Assembly (NCBI RefSeq): GCF_051622035.1
Contig: NC_135356.1
Location: 24,334,839 to 24,398,838 of the forward strand
Length of the DNA stretch: 64,000 bases
Direction of reading: 5' to 3'
Source: Arctopsyche grandis
Taxonomy: Eukaryota > Arthropoda > Insecta > Trichoptera > Hydropsychidae
Part shown: positions 26,144 to 37,373 of the stretch, in pieces
Layout of the letters: every line of letters starts with the position of its first letter
How positions within the stretch are numbered: the stretch's first letter is position 1
Translations under genes and position numbers: made by a program
The notes under the pieces: generated by a model
What the model saw: the letters and a program-made list of their open reading frames with translations, nothing else
What the model was told of the DNA's origin: nothing
The model's database searches: none

Positions 26144-29100
26144 CTGAAATTATACATTTATTCAATTGATAACTAGTGAGATTCTTAAGTAGAATTTTTT
26201 TCATATATGTATGTACATATGTACACATAGCCAGCCTTTTGTGACCATTTCCATAAGTTGTAACCCCTATAAGAAACAACATGAGATAATCTCTGTTGTC
26301 TATTTTTTTACATTAGACTTTCAAAAACTATTCCGTTAATAATATATTTAATGTTAGACCAATATATTGAAAATCGTCTTTGAACTATTATGAATTGTCA
26401 AATTTAGTTTTTTATTATATGAAATTACAAATTCCAGTATAATTTGTTAGCAAGTTGGAATCACATGTAACTTGTGTCAAATAGTCGGATATGAATTTAA
26501 AATTTTTTAAAGTCAATAAAACTTGTCAAAACTTATTTCGTTCAATTTGTCATTCAATGTTTGGCAAAAATACAAAAAAAAAATATGAATGGTTGTATAC
26601 CATGCTCAACATGTTTTTCAGTTTGTACCAATGTACGAATGTATCTTTCAATTTAAATTTTTGTATCTTTTGATATCACTGTCAATTTTTTTCGCACACC
26701 CTTGCCGCACTGTGATGGATAGCGAGTGGCCAATTGTTGTATTTTATTTTATATATCCAAATATACTGAATGCAGGGTTTTCATATTTTATCCATTCCTC
26801 TTCAAAACCTCTACGATTCGAATTATGTCATTACGAAATAAAAACATTGATCAATATCAACAGAAATATTTATTTTCGCGGGAAGAACTTTGTATTTATA
26901 GAATGGAAATTCAGTGAGAGAATGACATCCGACTTGGAATGATGGCATTGCTTCAGTCTCTATTTATTTTTCATTTCTTGTACTGATTTTATTCTATTAA
27001 ACGTTTAGTACACGATAGAATGATTTTTCTAGCTAATTACAATAATTGATCTCGCAGATTTTGCATTGTTTTAACTTAAAACACAAATTTTTTAATTGGA
27101 CGCTCGGCGTCCAGCACAGTGGCTTGCGGATTTTTTTCGCACAGCAAGGCAAGTATTAAACAACCCCTCGAGTATCCCACGTTTGGGAATTACATAAATA
27201 TATGTACGTAAAAGAACTTACTTCTTGGGCAATGTCAGATCCGTGCAGAGTGAAATTATGGCCAGCGATTGTAAAGTTCACTTTCGGTATTTTCGGCACT
27301 AGATCGCAAGGTATCTGCGGAATTAATGAACATTCGCGTCACGTTTAATAGCGGTCAAACATTTCTGAATAGTATTAAAAGTGTATGTATTGTCTTACCA
27401 TGTATCGGCCAAAATACAATTCTGTAGCTCCAATCATGTAGTTTAATTTCTTGACTTGATCAGCCGGACCGATGATGATTTTCGTGCTTGTATCAATTGC
27501 TCCTTGACAGTTTGTGGTGCAGATGTATTGTACTTTCAAACCGTTTACGAAAGAAATGCTGAAAACGACCATTACGATATATCGCTATTTTTCAAATATC
27601 AAATTTTCAATTCCTGGCCTTAATTTTTAGACTAGCAATAGTGTTTTCACCCGATGAAGGCGTATTTTCATAATAGGCGTACATATGTACGTATTTAATA
27701 AAACTGGATGAACTAATCCAGTTTATAACTATATCAGTAGTTGCAAAAAATACGCCCCCTTTGCTGGTGTAAATATATAAAATATGCTTTTATATATGTA
27801 AGATTAAAATAGTGTATGTATGTATATTGTGTCATAAGTAGTGAACGTCGCAATGCGCAGATTGTGATGTATTTTGGGGTTAAAGTACATTTTTATAGCA
27901 TTCATAAAAAGCCTTGAAAATGCATCGCGGGGAAAATTATTACCAAAGTTATCGCGATTCGCATAGGTTATTTTTCAAAATAATATATAATCATAATATA
28001 CATACATATTTATGTATATTATGTATCGCTGCAAATCTGCTAAAGAGTCACTATATGTACATAGTAGGGTTACCATAATTGTCGATATGCCGACCGGAAG
28101 GTTTCGAAATTAAATGATAGAATTGAAAAACTGATGATTTCAACTACAATCAACAAACTTGCAGTTTAATTTTAGTATTCTTAGCTCAGTGAATTATTTA
28201 GACTAAACTATGGGAGCACTTTTTTCTTTTCATTTTGGTATCATAGGAAAAGGAAAGTGCTGGAATGGTACCCGAGAAAATGTAAAAGGGTGAAAAGGAA
28301 GGCTGCAAGGAAGATGAGTGGACATAATTATAAAAACGTGTGAAGTGAGATGGATGGCGCAAATGTGTGATGACGATTTTGGCGCCCCCAGATTTTGAAA
28401 CCTGGGGCCGCCGCTCCCTTCGTACGGCTCTATGCATACGATTAAGTAATTGCAGGTAATCTGGGGAATTGGTCACACAGTGAAATGACCGTGAAACGAG
28501 AGTTGGGACGAAGATTATAACCGGAATTTAGCGCGACAGAAAAGACCGCGTGCTGACATAACCGTCACAGCAAAAAGCGCTCGGCGACAAAGCCGCGCCA
28601 GAATGGTTACCGGAAAAATGCACCCGAAATAGTGGCACTCTCGAAATATCCAAACTTTCAAAGACGATGAAGGAGGACTAACGCAATATAATTCCTCAAA
28701 AAAGTGGCAAGGGGGTATTTGTATGTTTTCCAGGGTGCTAACCTTTTTTTGTGGAATTCTATTGCTTAGGTTATTTTTCAACGCCTTTCAAAATTATGAC
28801 TTCTTGAAACTGCGCTACTATTCAGTGCAATTTAGTGCATATTTCCGGGAACCCGCCAGAATATATAAAAAAATTAATTATCGATTTCGACTTTGATTTT
28901 TACTTCGATTTTGACTTTGATTTCGAATTCAGATGTGACCAGCCCATGTATTTATTTATGTTTTAAAGGAACATTAAAAGTGTTGTAATTTTTTTTTAAT
29001 TATCCTTTTTAGAAAAAAATATTGGATGAAATAACATACGTATGTCTCGCGCATTCTATAAGAACATATAAATGAATACAGTAAAATATTGAAAACAAGC

Positions 29101-32100
29101 TGAAAAGAGGCTAGTAAAAACGTTTACATTATTTATGTATATTTTCCAAAAACTGCAAAAAAAGTCTGTTACTTACAAATTTGATGAAAATGATGTTTCT
29201 ACTATTTGTACAGGTACATATACGTATGTATGTATACATGTGCATTTACACATGAATAATATATTATGCTCACCTGTCCAATTTAAACTGCCAATAAAAC
29301 TGCGGAAATACTGGCACGAAAACTAGAGTGTTATTAAAGCAGTGTTTAGAACTCCAAGCGCCAAGCAAAATAACCCCACCATGCTCTGTGGTTTTATCCC
29401 TAAAAAGAAAATACAATACATATGTATATGTAAATTTTCATGAATTATGTACATAGATTCAAGGTATTCAAACTGCATCTCCATACTGCATTGGTAAACC
29501 GAATGATAGTCGTCGTTTAGGAACCAATACATGTAATGTCTGTATTGTATAGGTGAATATTTGTAAGTTTTTTTTAAAAAAGAGCAATTCGATTGATCGT
29601 ATGTAGTGTAAAATATGCGATTGTGTGTAGATGTATGTATGTAGTATGGATATACGTATGTATGTACTTATTTATACAACTTGGAAAACGGTTTTTTTTT
29701 TGTTAATTTACCTGCTTATATAGACAGAAAAAATCGGTTTTTTAATTTTGTGCTGGGTATATAGATTCCTGAAAACTGGTTTGATTTTGTTCGCAGACAA
29801 AGAATCAAATGCTAATCCGATTAGACCGTCGACTTTGGTAAACAAATACATCCATGGAAGCACTGTGATTTCGCCAAACGTTTGATTTGTAACGTTGGTG
29901 TGGCCCATCTGCAAAGAGCATTTCGAATCGATTAAAATTTAAGGCAGTTTTGGACTAAAATCGGAAATCTGCTGCTATGAATCAAAAACAACTGATATGC
30001 ATACTTTTATGGTGTCCATAGAGAGGTAGCCCTGTAAACTCTTACTTGCACCGCCGGTTACGAATTCTGTTCCGTTTTTTCGATAAGAACTCGAATGCTT
30101 GGAATTGTACTTGTTGTGAAACCCTGAAATTCGCACATTGAATACACAAAGATGTAAATTGTATGTGCGGGTCTAAAAATAGCAATGATGTGTTTTTAAA
30201 ACGATAGCACCAAACCGCACAGTACAGTACTGATTAGAAAACAACAATCGACGTTTCATTTCATTCCATATTTTGTGGCTTATCATTTAAATTTTATTTT
30301 TATTTTATTGTACTCACAACATCCGGGAGTTTTGAAATTGCAATTCGACGAAATGATCCAAGAATCGGCCCAGGCTGTGTCAAAAATCACGTTAAATTCT
30401 TGTCCGGGGTGTCCTACAATTATCTTTCCGTAGAAGTCGCTCTTTATGTGGGCATAATGTAAAATTAAATTAATTTCGATTTCAATTTGTTGGATAAATT
30501 ATTGTTATAAATTGAAAATATTATTCTATACGAATGATCAGAATAATGACATCGAATATATGTACATATGTATATACCTATAGTATCATGTATGAATGTA
30601 TGTGGAGTATTCAAGGATACCATTTTATTTTTCAAATGTATATTCCTCGTTAATTTATTGACTTAATTTTATATGTCAAAAATTTTTTTTTTTGCATCAG
30701 AAGTGGGCTTAACTTATTATGGACCGCTCGAATTTACCGAAAACTCCGAGAGTCTGCGTATTTTTCGCAAAGTAACTATAAAAATAATAGGTTTTGTAAA
30801 TTAAACATAACTAAGCTTTTAAATCAATTAGTTTGAAAATTGGAATACAGCTTCTTTATAGTTTTTTTTGACCGTATGAATGATCGGATTAGTATTCCTC
30901 AAACTGTAGTGGTTCGATTTTTGTATAAAATGTACCTATGTATGTATATGTACATATATACACTTCAATATATTTTTACGTAATAATTAATATCTATCTT
31001 ATAGATCAGTTTGTTATTGATTTAACTAAAAGTTTTCATTTGAGAAGTACATATGTATATTTTTAAAATTTATTATTAAAATAAATACATTTAAAATGGA
31101 GAAACAATAAATAATAACAAATTAATATGCTACGCAAGATAAAAACCAGTCTATTTAGATAACTGCGGATTTGAAATATTTTCTGAATGTTATTTTTTTG
31201 GAATATAATCAATAAATTCCTTATAAACAAAAGTCAAGTTATAAACCATAGAAATTTATCAATGTTTTGGATAAAGATCTGTTGGAATGATATCTATGAA
31301 TGCAAGTTTGAAACTAAATCTTTTAAACGATACTTTTTTTTGTATGAAGTTTGCAGGAATTTTGAATGAAGTTTTATAAAGCATATCGCATGTGTTTACG
31401 GTCCAAGTGAGTTTATTATACATCAATACAAATGTACATATGAGTTGTTAAATGATCAATTTATTTTGTATGAAAAGTGAAATGAAATTATACGTACATC
31501 CAAATATTTATACAATGCTATGGAATCGTTATCTGGCGTATTTTTAATCATTCGCAAATGACATTCTTCCGTACCTTTCTCGTACATTAACTCTCGTGCA
31601 GATTGGTGTCGTATTAGGGGTATTCTATAGTAAATTGAAGAAAGGTTACGAAAAAATTTGATTAATTATATCGAAATATTATTTGATGAATATATGTATT
31701 GTCGGTTAGTATTGTATCGATTATGAATCACTTGAATTGCAATAATAATTTTAATCGAAAATTTCTAGTATATTAAAAAGCGATATTTTTAGCAGTAAGT
31801 TTTAGAATGATTATATACAGTATACGTATAATATAATATTGTGAAAGTTTTACTTAATATTGAATTATGAAATTCAGCACTACAGTCGAACCGATCTACA
31901 TGTACATGCTTTCGCATTCACCTTCCACTCGACACGGGATGGCCAATTACATTTCGTTTCAGTTTCGCATTGTATTTTGGTCAAGAAATACAACATTGTT
32001 CGTGCGTATAGCGATCGGTAGAATTTGACCTTTATTTTTTTTTTGTTAGTTTTGAGTTCGTGTTTCGTATTTTGAAATATTTACATTAATAATATTTTAA

Positions 32101-33138
32101 TATAATATAAAATGCGTAAGTTGTTGATATTATTAATTTATTTATGGAATACGTATATCTTATATATAATTTCAAAAGATACTTTGTATATATGTATGTA
32201 TGTAACTATTGTTGGTTCGTGGAAAAACAAATGAATATTCAAATAAATTTAAATAAAATAAAACTATTCAAATAAATTTAAATAAAATAAAACTATTCAA
32301 ATAAATTTAAATAAAATAAAACTATTCAAATAAATTTAAATAAAATAAAACTATTCAAATAAATTTAAATGAAATAAAACTATTCAAAGAAATTAAATTA
32401 AATTAAAAATAATTAAATGTTTAAGCGGTTTATACGTATTACAAATACCGAGTGAAGCCGGGTAAAAGCACTAGTATTTTATATTAATGGAAATTTATAT
32501 TTTTTAGACGATAAAAGTAATTGTCAATGTCATGTTATGGACAGAAAAACTTACAGTATTATTATTAAAGACCTTGCATTGAATTATATTTTAATAATAT
32601 TATATACATACCTATAGTTAAATAATAAATATTTAAAAAAAATTCAGAAATAATTTTACGTCCTTAAAATGCATGAATGCGACAGCATGCTCGGTTTTCG
32701 TAAGTCTCATCGGATCGACTATAATATAATTCGTATATATGTATGTATATAAAGTTCATTATATTTTGTACTCAAACTAATTATGAAAAATATGATATAA
32801 AATTCTTGGATATAATATGTAGGTATTAGACAAATTTCTCCTTTTTTTATGGAGAAAAATTAATATATTGAAATTTAATTAACAAGGTCAATAAAAGTCA
32901 TTCAATGTAAAAAAATACGATACGAAAATGTCAAAATATTGTATAAATATACATTTTATTGTATATTCACAAATATCAGCAGACATAAATGATCTTTGTT
33001 GTATTTGAAACAACTAGATTATTGAAATATTAAAAAAGAAAAGCAATGAAAGACAGGAACTTACTCAAATTCAGCGTTTATAGCGACCGAAAAATAAATT
33101 CCAATGAATGGAATTATCCACATAGTAAACTTGTTCAT
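25982..33138 (-). CDS. Secreted pepsin-family aspartic protease homologue, probably catalytically inactive (9 exons)
   Basis: Nine exons (33065-33138, 31498-31624, 30318-30441, 30005-30123, 29712-29908, 29274-29399, 27399-27558, 27222-27314, 25982-26143) splice with GT..AG borders into 1182 nt, 393 residues plus stop, the usual A1 preproenzyme length. Residues 1-22 form a signal peptide (cleavage probably after INA); a propeptide of about 40 residues follows. The mature part starts near SDFYGKIIVG (68-77). Family landmarks: CWFHNKYNS (108-116) as in cathepsin D, GYLS (140-143), VDGLIGLAFDS (174-184), YWQFKLD (249-255), IPCDL (310-314), GKRMIGFAQTR at the end. Catalytic triplets are DTA (88-90) and DTS (278-280) instead of DTG, and the flap tyrosine is replaced. 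Six N-glycosylation sequons are visible. The substitutions recall the inactive cockroach allergen Bla g 2. Inferred role: secreted or lysosomal binding protein rather than protease. No neighbouring gene is close enough to inform its function. Confidence 0.9.
27222..27314 (-). CDS. Aspartic protease homologue exon 8
   Basis: A 31-codon exon, IPCDLVPKIPKVNFTIAG then HNFTLHGSDIAQE. It matches the IPCDKV..LPKVTFTIGGK region of the C-terminal lobe. The Cys probably pairs with the ICL Cys in exon 9. Two NFT sequons. Acceptor CCGCAG, donor GTAAGT. Confidence 0.87.
27399..27558 (-). CDS. Aspartic protease homologue exon 7 (second active-site Asp)
   Basis: Codes VQYICTTNCQGAIDTSTKII followed by IGPADQVKKLNYMIGA. 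The second triplet is DTS rather than DTG, then Thr-Lys instead of Thr-Ser, while the following GP and helix are conserved. Donor GTAAGA, acceptor GTTTTCAG. Confidence 0.88.
28370..28720. other. CpG-rich block inside intron 6
   Basis: Much richer in GC and CpG than the rest of the 1.7-kb intron. It contains the phrases GTGAAATGACCGTGAAACG and AAGACCGCGTGCTGACATAA. No open frame resembles a known protein. Probably an unrecognised mobile element or an intronic regulatory block. Confidence 0.3.
29274..29399 (-). CDS. Aspartic protease homologue exon 6
   Basis: Codes DKTTEHGGVILLGAWSSKHC and on to YWQFKLD. This is the GGELILGGSDPKHY...YWQFKMD segment joining the two lobes. Acceptor TTTTTAG, donor GTGAGC. 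NNT sequon. Confidence 0.87.
29712..29908 (-). CDS. Aspartic protease homologue exon 5
   Basis: Runs from MGHTNVTNQTFGEITVL to KKPIFSVYIS. VDGLIGLAFDSLS corresponds to the canonical FDGILGLGYD segment, and PIFSVYISR to the PVFSFYLNR strand. Two overlapping sequons (NVT, NQT). Acceptor TTTGCAG, donor GTAAAT. Confidence 0.87.
30005..30123 (-). CDS. Aspartic protease homologue exon 4 (flap region)
   Basis: Codes WFHNKYNSKHSSSY then RKNGTEFVTGGASKSLQGYLS. In active enzymes the flap reads roughly F-x-x-x-Y-G-S-G-S-L; here Tyr is Gly and the last Gly is Lys. Contains an NGT sequon. Donor GTATGC. Confidence 0.85.
30318..30441 (-). CDS. Aspartic protease homologue exon 3 (first active-site Asp)
   Basis: Codes SDFYGKIIVGHPGQEF followed by NVIFDTAWADSW. 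The first catalytic triplet is DTA rather than DTG. The Trp that follows in canonical DTGSSNLW is retained. Donor GTGAGT. The acceptor (ATAAAG) has a weak pyrimidine tract, so this exon edge is the least certain in the gene. Confidence 0.85.
31498..31624 (-). CDS. Aspartic protease homologue exon 2 (propeptide)
   Basis: Begins IPLIRHQSAREL and ends LYKYLD at a GTACGT donor. This matches the basic A1 propeptide that typically ends in a ..YLDA/YYG.. junction. 127 nt; the acceptor is TTTACTATAG. Confidence 0.85.
31880..32157 (+). repeat. Repeat X, left part, in intron 1
   Basis: Matches 44530-44825 (plus) and 21580-21720 (minus): GGCCAATTACATTTCGTTT, TTTTGGTCAAGAAATACAA, GTTTTGAGTTCGTGTTT. It continues at 32475 after the Helitron. 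Confidence 0.7.
32158..32474 (+). mobile_element. Non-autonomous Helitron, 317 bp, in intron 1
   Basis: A|TCTTATATATAATTTCAAAAG ... ACCGAGTGAAGCCGGGTAAA..CACTAG|T. It has 5' TC, 3' CTAG, host A-T borders and no target duplication, as expected for Helitrons. The interior is a 29-bp tandem array. Confidence 0.88.
32239..32390 (+). repeat. 29-bp tandem array inside the Helitron
   Basis: About five units of AACTATTCAAATAAATTTAA plus ATAAAATAA. The same unit occurs singly or twice in the other Helitron copies (37885, 43530, 51480). Confidence 0.85.
32475..32600 (+). repeat. Repeat X, right part
   Basis: TATTTTATATTAATGGAAAT.. and GTCATGTTATGGACAG match the uninterrupted minus-strand copy at about 21420-21546. 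Confidence 0.65.
33065..33138 (-). CDS. Aspartic protease homologue exon 1 (signal peptide)
   Basis: Codes MNKFTMWIIPFIGIY and on to AINAEF, a hydrophobic leader with a small-residue cleavage context. It ends two bases into a codon at a GTAAGT-like donor. The ATG is the only one that gives a leader in frame with exon 2. Confidence 0.85.
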
Positions 33139-33139
33139 G

Positions 33140-33826
33140 GCTAAGCAGCGTTCCAAGAGTACCAAATTCAAACGAGGGAAAAGCACGACTGGCAGCCCGA
33201 TTGTCCCTCGCCGATTCACGAGTTATAATCAACAACTCTTGACTCATCGACTTATATACATATGTATGTATGTACGTGAGTACAACAATGTAGACAGTGT
33301 CCATACAATGAATACAAATTTAATTCCGTTGGTAAAAATGTCAATTATTAATCGCTGTATTAACAGTTGAAGTTCTGTTTTGGTATTGCGCATGTTGAAA
33401 TTATATTTTAACTTTGTTTAAATTATTACATGCGAATGATTTTCTTATTCTATAGAATGCACATTTTGATGAATCCAATACAAATATTTTCTGACCATTA
33501 CATGTAATTAATAACTACATATGTACATTGCTGCAAGCCGACTCAAAATGTAGTCGTCTGAATTAATCAACGATTAGTCATATGCGGTTGATTCATTCGG
33601 TTATGACCACTTATCTCTAAGAGTGTTGATTTATATGGTATGTTTTAGTTTATAATTATAAAATCCAAATGTACGTATGTATTATATATGGTATAGAAAA
33701 AATTCAGATGTGACTAACCCACGACTTTATCTATGTATGTACATACATATGTATGTATTTGAGAAATATAAGAAGAATAAAAAACGAAATTCGATAATCA
33801 AACATGCGTGCATATATACATATTTA
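33140..33826. other. Upstream region of the aspartic protease homologue
   Basis: Beyond the TATA box no further control site is defensible. 33690-33740 (AATTCAGATGTGACTAACCC then ACGACTTTATCTATG) resembles text at 28920 and 57000 that borders repeat R. Confidence 0.35.
33251..33258 (-). promoter_or_regulatory. TATA box of the aspartic protease homologue
   Basis: TATATAAG on the minus strand lies 113 bp upstream of the start codon. That would put transcription start near 33225 and give a 5' UTR of about 85 nt without an intron. Position and match are good, but TA-rich flanks make chance matches common. Confidence 0.5.
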
Positions 33827-34305
33827 ACCAGCAGCCTGGTCTAGTGGTGAATATTAAATTCTTTGGTGCTTGATGTCACGGATTCGATTCCCACTAAGAG
33901 TCTCGTGGTTGGCCAGACTTTGATTAGTCGAGGTCGATCGTTTCTTATCAGAATTTGCCTGATTTTTTTTAATTTAACTTCCCAATTTTCTGTTGCAAAC
34001 CTTGAGTTGTTGTTATATCTCAGGTTTCGCTAGATTTCTCACCATACATGTCTCTGTGGTTGTTTATCGAATGTAAAAATTCGTATTGTTATATGAAAAA
34101 TGTTATTAATTGTATTTATACCATGTTTGTAATATCTGACCATAGATGTCAGGTACTGTTTCGATTTATATGTGTATTTATGTAATAATTATGTGTTTAA
34201 ATGTCTCGTTAATTATCAGTTTTCAATGTCTTGTAATAAATTAGTCATAGTGATGACCTGAAGTTAATCTGTAATGTCACTATGTAAATAAATAAATAAG
34301 TACTT
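33827..34305 (+). repeat. tRNA-derived SINE
   Basis: Head CCAGCAGCCTGGTCTAGTGG with B box GGATTCGATTCC, body GGTCGATCGTTTCTTATCAG, tail hairpin CATAGTGA..TCACTATG (34256-34285) and (AAAT)n end. Confidence 0.82.
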
Positions 34306-34315
34306 ACTCGTTCAC

Positions 34316-35098
34316 GTGCTACGTGAGCACTATAAGGTTTCCGATAAAAACATAAAATATCTCGATTCTCTGGAGTGAAAGTACTACTTCCGGTTGAGGT
34401 AAAAATATTTAAAAAATATTAAGGTATAAAATTTATAATTTCTATTACATGAAATAAAAATTTCAACTGATTCGGTTAGCGGTTTGGGAGATAATTGAAT
34501 TCAAAAACTTTAAAAAAAGGGACAAATATAAGAGGAGGTACCATTTCGGTTAGCTTAAAAATTTGAAAAAAAATTACGTCGTGTCCATAAGAATTTCAGT
34601 AACCAATACTAAGTTTTAGTCCGATAGGACTAACGGTGTTCAAAAAATCCCCAAAATACACAGACACGCAGACATACACACAATTTTTTTCTAGATCATG
34701 AAAACGTAATCAGTGATCTATTCTGCGTTCGAATCAGTCAAAATCACAAAAATTCATCTATTGTTACTACGTACATAGATAAAGTAAAAATTTCGACTGA
34801 TTCGGTTAGCGGTTCTGGAGATAATTGGATTCAAAAACTTAAGAAAAAGAGGACACATATAAGGGGAGGTACCATTTCCGGTCAACTAAAAAACTTGAAA
34901 AAATTTACGTCGTATCGATAAGAATTTCTGTTACTGATAACAAGTTTCAGTTTGATAGGACGGACGGTGTTCAATAAATTGACAAAATACACAAACACAT
35001 ACACAGACATTTTTCTGGATCTTGAAAACGTGATCAGTAATCGATTCTGAGTTCGAATCAGTCAAAATCTCGAGTTCGAATTTTCGCATTATTATCTA
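34316..35098 (-). repeat. Dispersed repeat R, two tandem partial copies
   Basis: Both halves (to about 34797 and from about 34785) contain AATACACA(C/G)ACAC, GATCATGAAAACGT or GATCTTGAAAACGTGATC and CGATTCTG(A)GTTCGAATCAG. The first ends ATTGTTACTACGTACATAGA. Confidence 0.65.
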
Positions 35099-35104
35099 AG
35101 GTTA

Positions 35105-35771
35105 TTTTATTTTATTGTTACAAATCAATATACACTCGCCATTACAGATTTGCTCCAATGCGACGGGTGTACGTTAACGAAATACAGAATACATAAACAA
35201 TCAGAAATCAGAAATACAGGAATACATACATATACAATCAGAATATATAGCATATAACTAGAGCCCGGAATCTGAAGGGGCTGTTTATTGTTCAAAGATT
35301 GTAAATGCATTGTTAAAGGTTTGCCGAACCTTTTTTACAAAGGATTTACAACAATGGAACAATAGGCGGCACGTTTCCGGCCCCTTCAGATTCCGACCTC
35401 TACATATAACAATTAATCAGAAATAATAATCATAGAGACATCTATGGATTATTTTTAGATTTTTTTTGTATACAATTTTTATACATATAATAAAAACGAA
35501 ATTATAGAGATGTCTATAGAGATATCTATAGATTTCAGATTACTGTCTATAATTATTATGAATTATACACAGGCAGATTTTGTGACAACAGGATTAGATC
35601 TAATACCAATTTTCAGGAACCGTTTTAGCAATGATCAGATAAAATTGGCAAACTCTGATAGAGAAACGATCGATTTGGAGTCACAAAACCCCCAAATCTA
35701 ACCAGCAGTGGCGAGGACTCGAACCTTTGACCTCAGTGGTGCTAAATATATACACTACCGTACCGTACTGC
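35105..35771 (-). repeat. tRNA-derived SINE split by a MITE
   Basis: The minus-strand head near 35771, with AAGGTTCGAGTCCTCGCC-type B box, is followed by CTGCTGGTTAGATTTGGG and GAAACGGTTCC-type body. The tail hairpin is at 35112-35170. The MITE at 35259-35402 interrupts it. Confidence 0.72.
35259..35402. mobile_element. hAT-type MITE, 144 bp
   Basis: TIRs TAGAGCCCGGAATCTGAAGG / CCTTCAGATTCCGACCTCTA, with a perfect 8-bp duplication CATATAAC (35251-35258 and 35403-35410), the hAT hallmark. Interior palindrome AAAGGTTTGCCGAACCTTTT. Confidence 0.9.
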
Positions 35772-35774
35772 GTA

Positions 35775-36659
35775 CATAGATAAAGTTAAAATAACATTTA
35801 TATGTACGTATGTATTGTGACTGATTAGTCAAGGGAAGTTTGAAAAGTTCAAAATGCATGCTTACTTATGTATGTATTAAGTATGTATATGTACCGAGAC
35901 AGAAGTTTCTGGTGTGACTTTTTCAAGGGGTTTTTGCTCGTGAGCGAGCAGCATCCTATCGGATTCTTTGGCTGTTAGCGGAATTTTATTTTCCAGGCCA
36001 CCGGACACCGGAGTTATCTAGTTACACAACATAAATATTTATTTCCTTTTGAGGAAAACTTTTGGCTGGATTATAAATTTTGATGTGAAGAGGAAAAAAG
36101 TATTAAAAAAAAAACGAGAAGAGAAAGTAGAAATTATTCAAATTCGAGGGAATCAAATTGGACCGAGAAGTTAGCGGGATATTAAATAACGAAAAAATAA
36201 ATGGATCAAAAATTTACCATTTACCGGCGAGCGTTGAAAGTTTTACGCATATATTCGTTAAAAATTTTTTCGTCGACGAAGAAAAAACTTTACGTTTATA
36301 ACCTGTGATATTTACATAAATAAATATTTTAATGATTTGCTACAAAATAAAGTTATTTTAAAAGAATATGTACGTATGTACATTTACAAAACTTTAATTA
36401 TGTCTACAAATATTACACTGGGAAACAAAAAAAAATTACCAGAGTGGAAACCAATCAATCTAGGTATGTAGCGTTTAACATAATGAGCAATTTTTACAGA
36501 CTTTTGTCTTTTACAGTCTTTAAATTCAAAATTTAGTATTGCTTTTACAAAGGTGAGTATTGCAATCATTAGTCATATATTTTTTTATTGATTGCGATTT
36601 TTTTATTGCTTTGAAATAATTGTAACTATCTAGCGAAAATATGTTTTACTTCGCAAACG
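35775..36659. other. No recognised gene
   Basis: AT-rich. Nothing beyond short frames. Confidence 0.4.
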
Positions 36660-36860
36660 ATTGAGCTAAATTTCTTACAGTCCTCCAATCGTTTTTAAAC
36701 TTTGCCATTTTGCGCGTCTTGGTCAACGATGGAAATTTCAATCAATTTTTATACTTCGATGGTGAAAAATAATCGTAATAAACACTTCTATTGAAGTATT
36801 TATTACGATTATATTATAGCAATATTTTTGAAGACGGTGACGTTTAACAACTAGTAGACT
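36660..36860 (+). repeat. Dispersed repeat Y with perfect-looking hairpin
   Basis: CCAATCGTTTTTAAACTTTG and TTGGTCAACGATGG resemble 41075-41230. It contains an 18-bp stem hairpin at 36771-36788/36793-36810 (one mismatch, loop TATT). Confidence 0.5.
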
Positions 36861-36940
36861 TATATGTTTGACTTTCCGCCACCCACTCGTCTTGTCAGAT
36901 TTTAATTGTTTAAACACCTAGTTATTTTTCTTTTTCTTTT

Positions 36941-37373
36941 TATATATAAAATTGAATGTCTGTCTGTCTGTCTGTCTCGTATAGGCTCCTAAACCACTCA
37001 ACCGATTACGATGAAACTTTCAGGATTTGTTGTGTGCATGTCCGGGAAGCTTACTGTGAAAAAAAAACGGGAAAAACCTCTTAATAATATTATCCGTATT
37101 ATTATTAAGAGGTTTTATTATTAAACGGTTTTATTATTTTTCGTATTTTACCGACGCGAAAGTTTGATGCGCCATTGCGTAGTCAAGGAAATGTGTTCGT
37201 TGGTAACCACGTTACCAGTTGGTTTATGACGACAGGGCGTTGAAGAGACGTTAGTCGAGCTCCAACCATCATTTGAAACGGGAACGGGAACGGGAACGCA
37301 ACGGGAACGTTAACGGGAACGGGTATTGCATGCGTTATTGTGGCATTGCAACGCATGCCGGGTTCAGCTATTA
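36941..37373 (+). mobile_element. Helitron-like element, 5' head
   Basis: TATATATAAAATTGAATGTC then TGTCTGTCTGTCTCGTATAG, CCGGGAAGCTTACTGTG. It contains (CGGGAA)n at 37275-37325 and the hairpin GCATGCGTT/AACGCATGC near its 3' side. Another Helitron start follows directly. Confidence 0.65.

Noticed and set aside
29323..29532. 69-codon minus-strand frame starting MYWFLNDDYH
   Set aside because: Only its downstream part is real (exon 6 in a different frame); the rest is intron 5.
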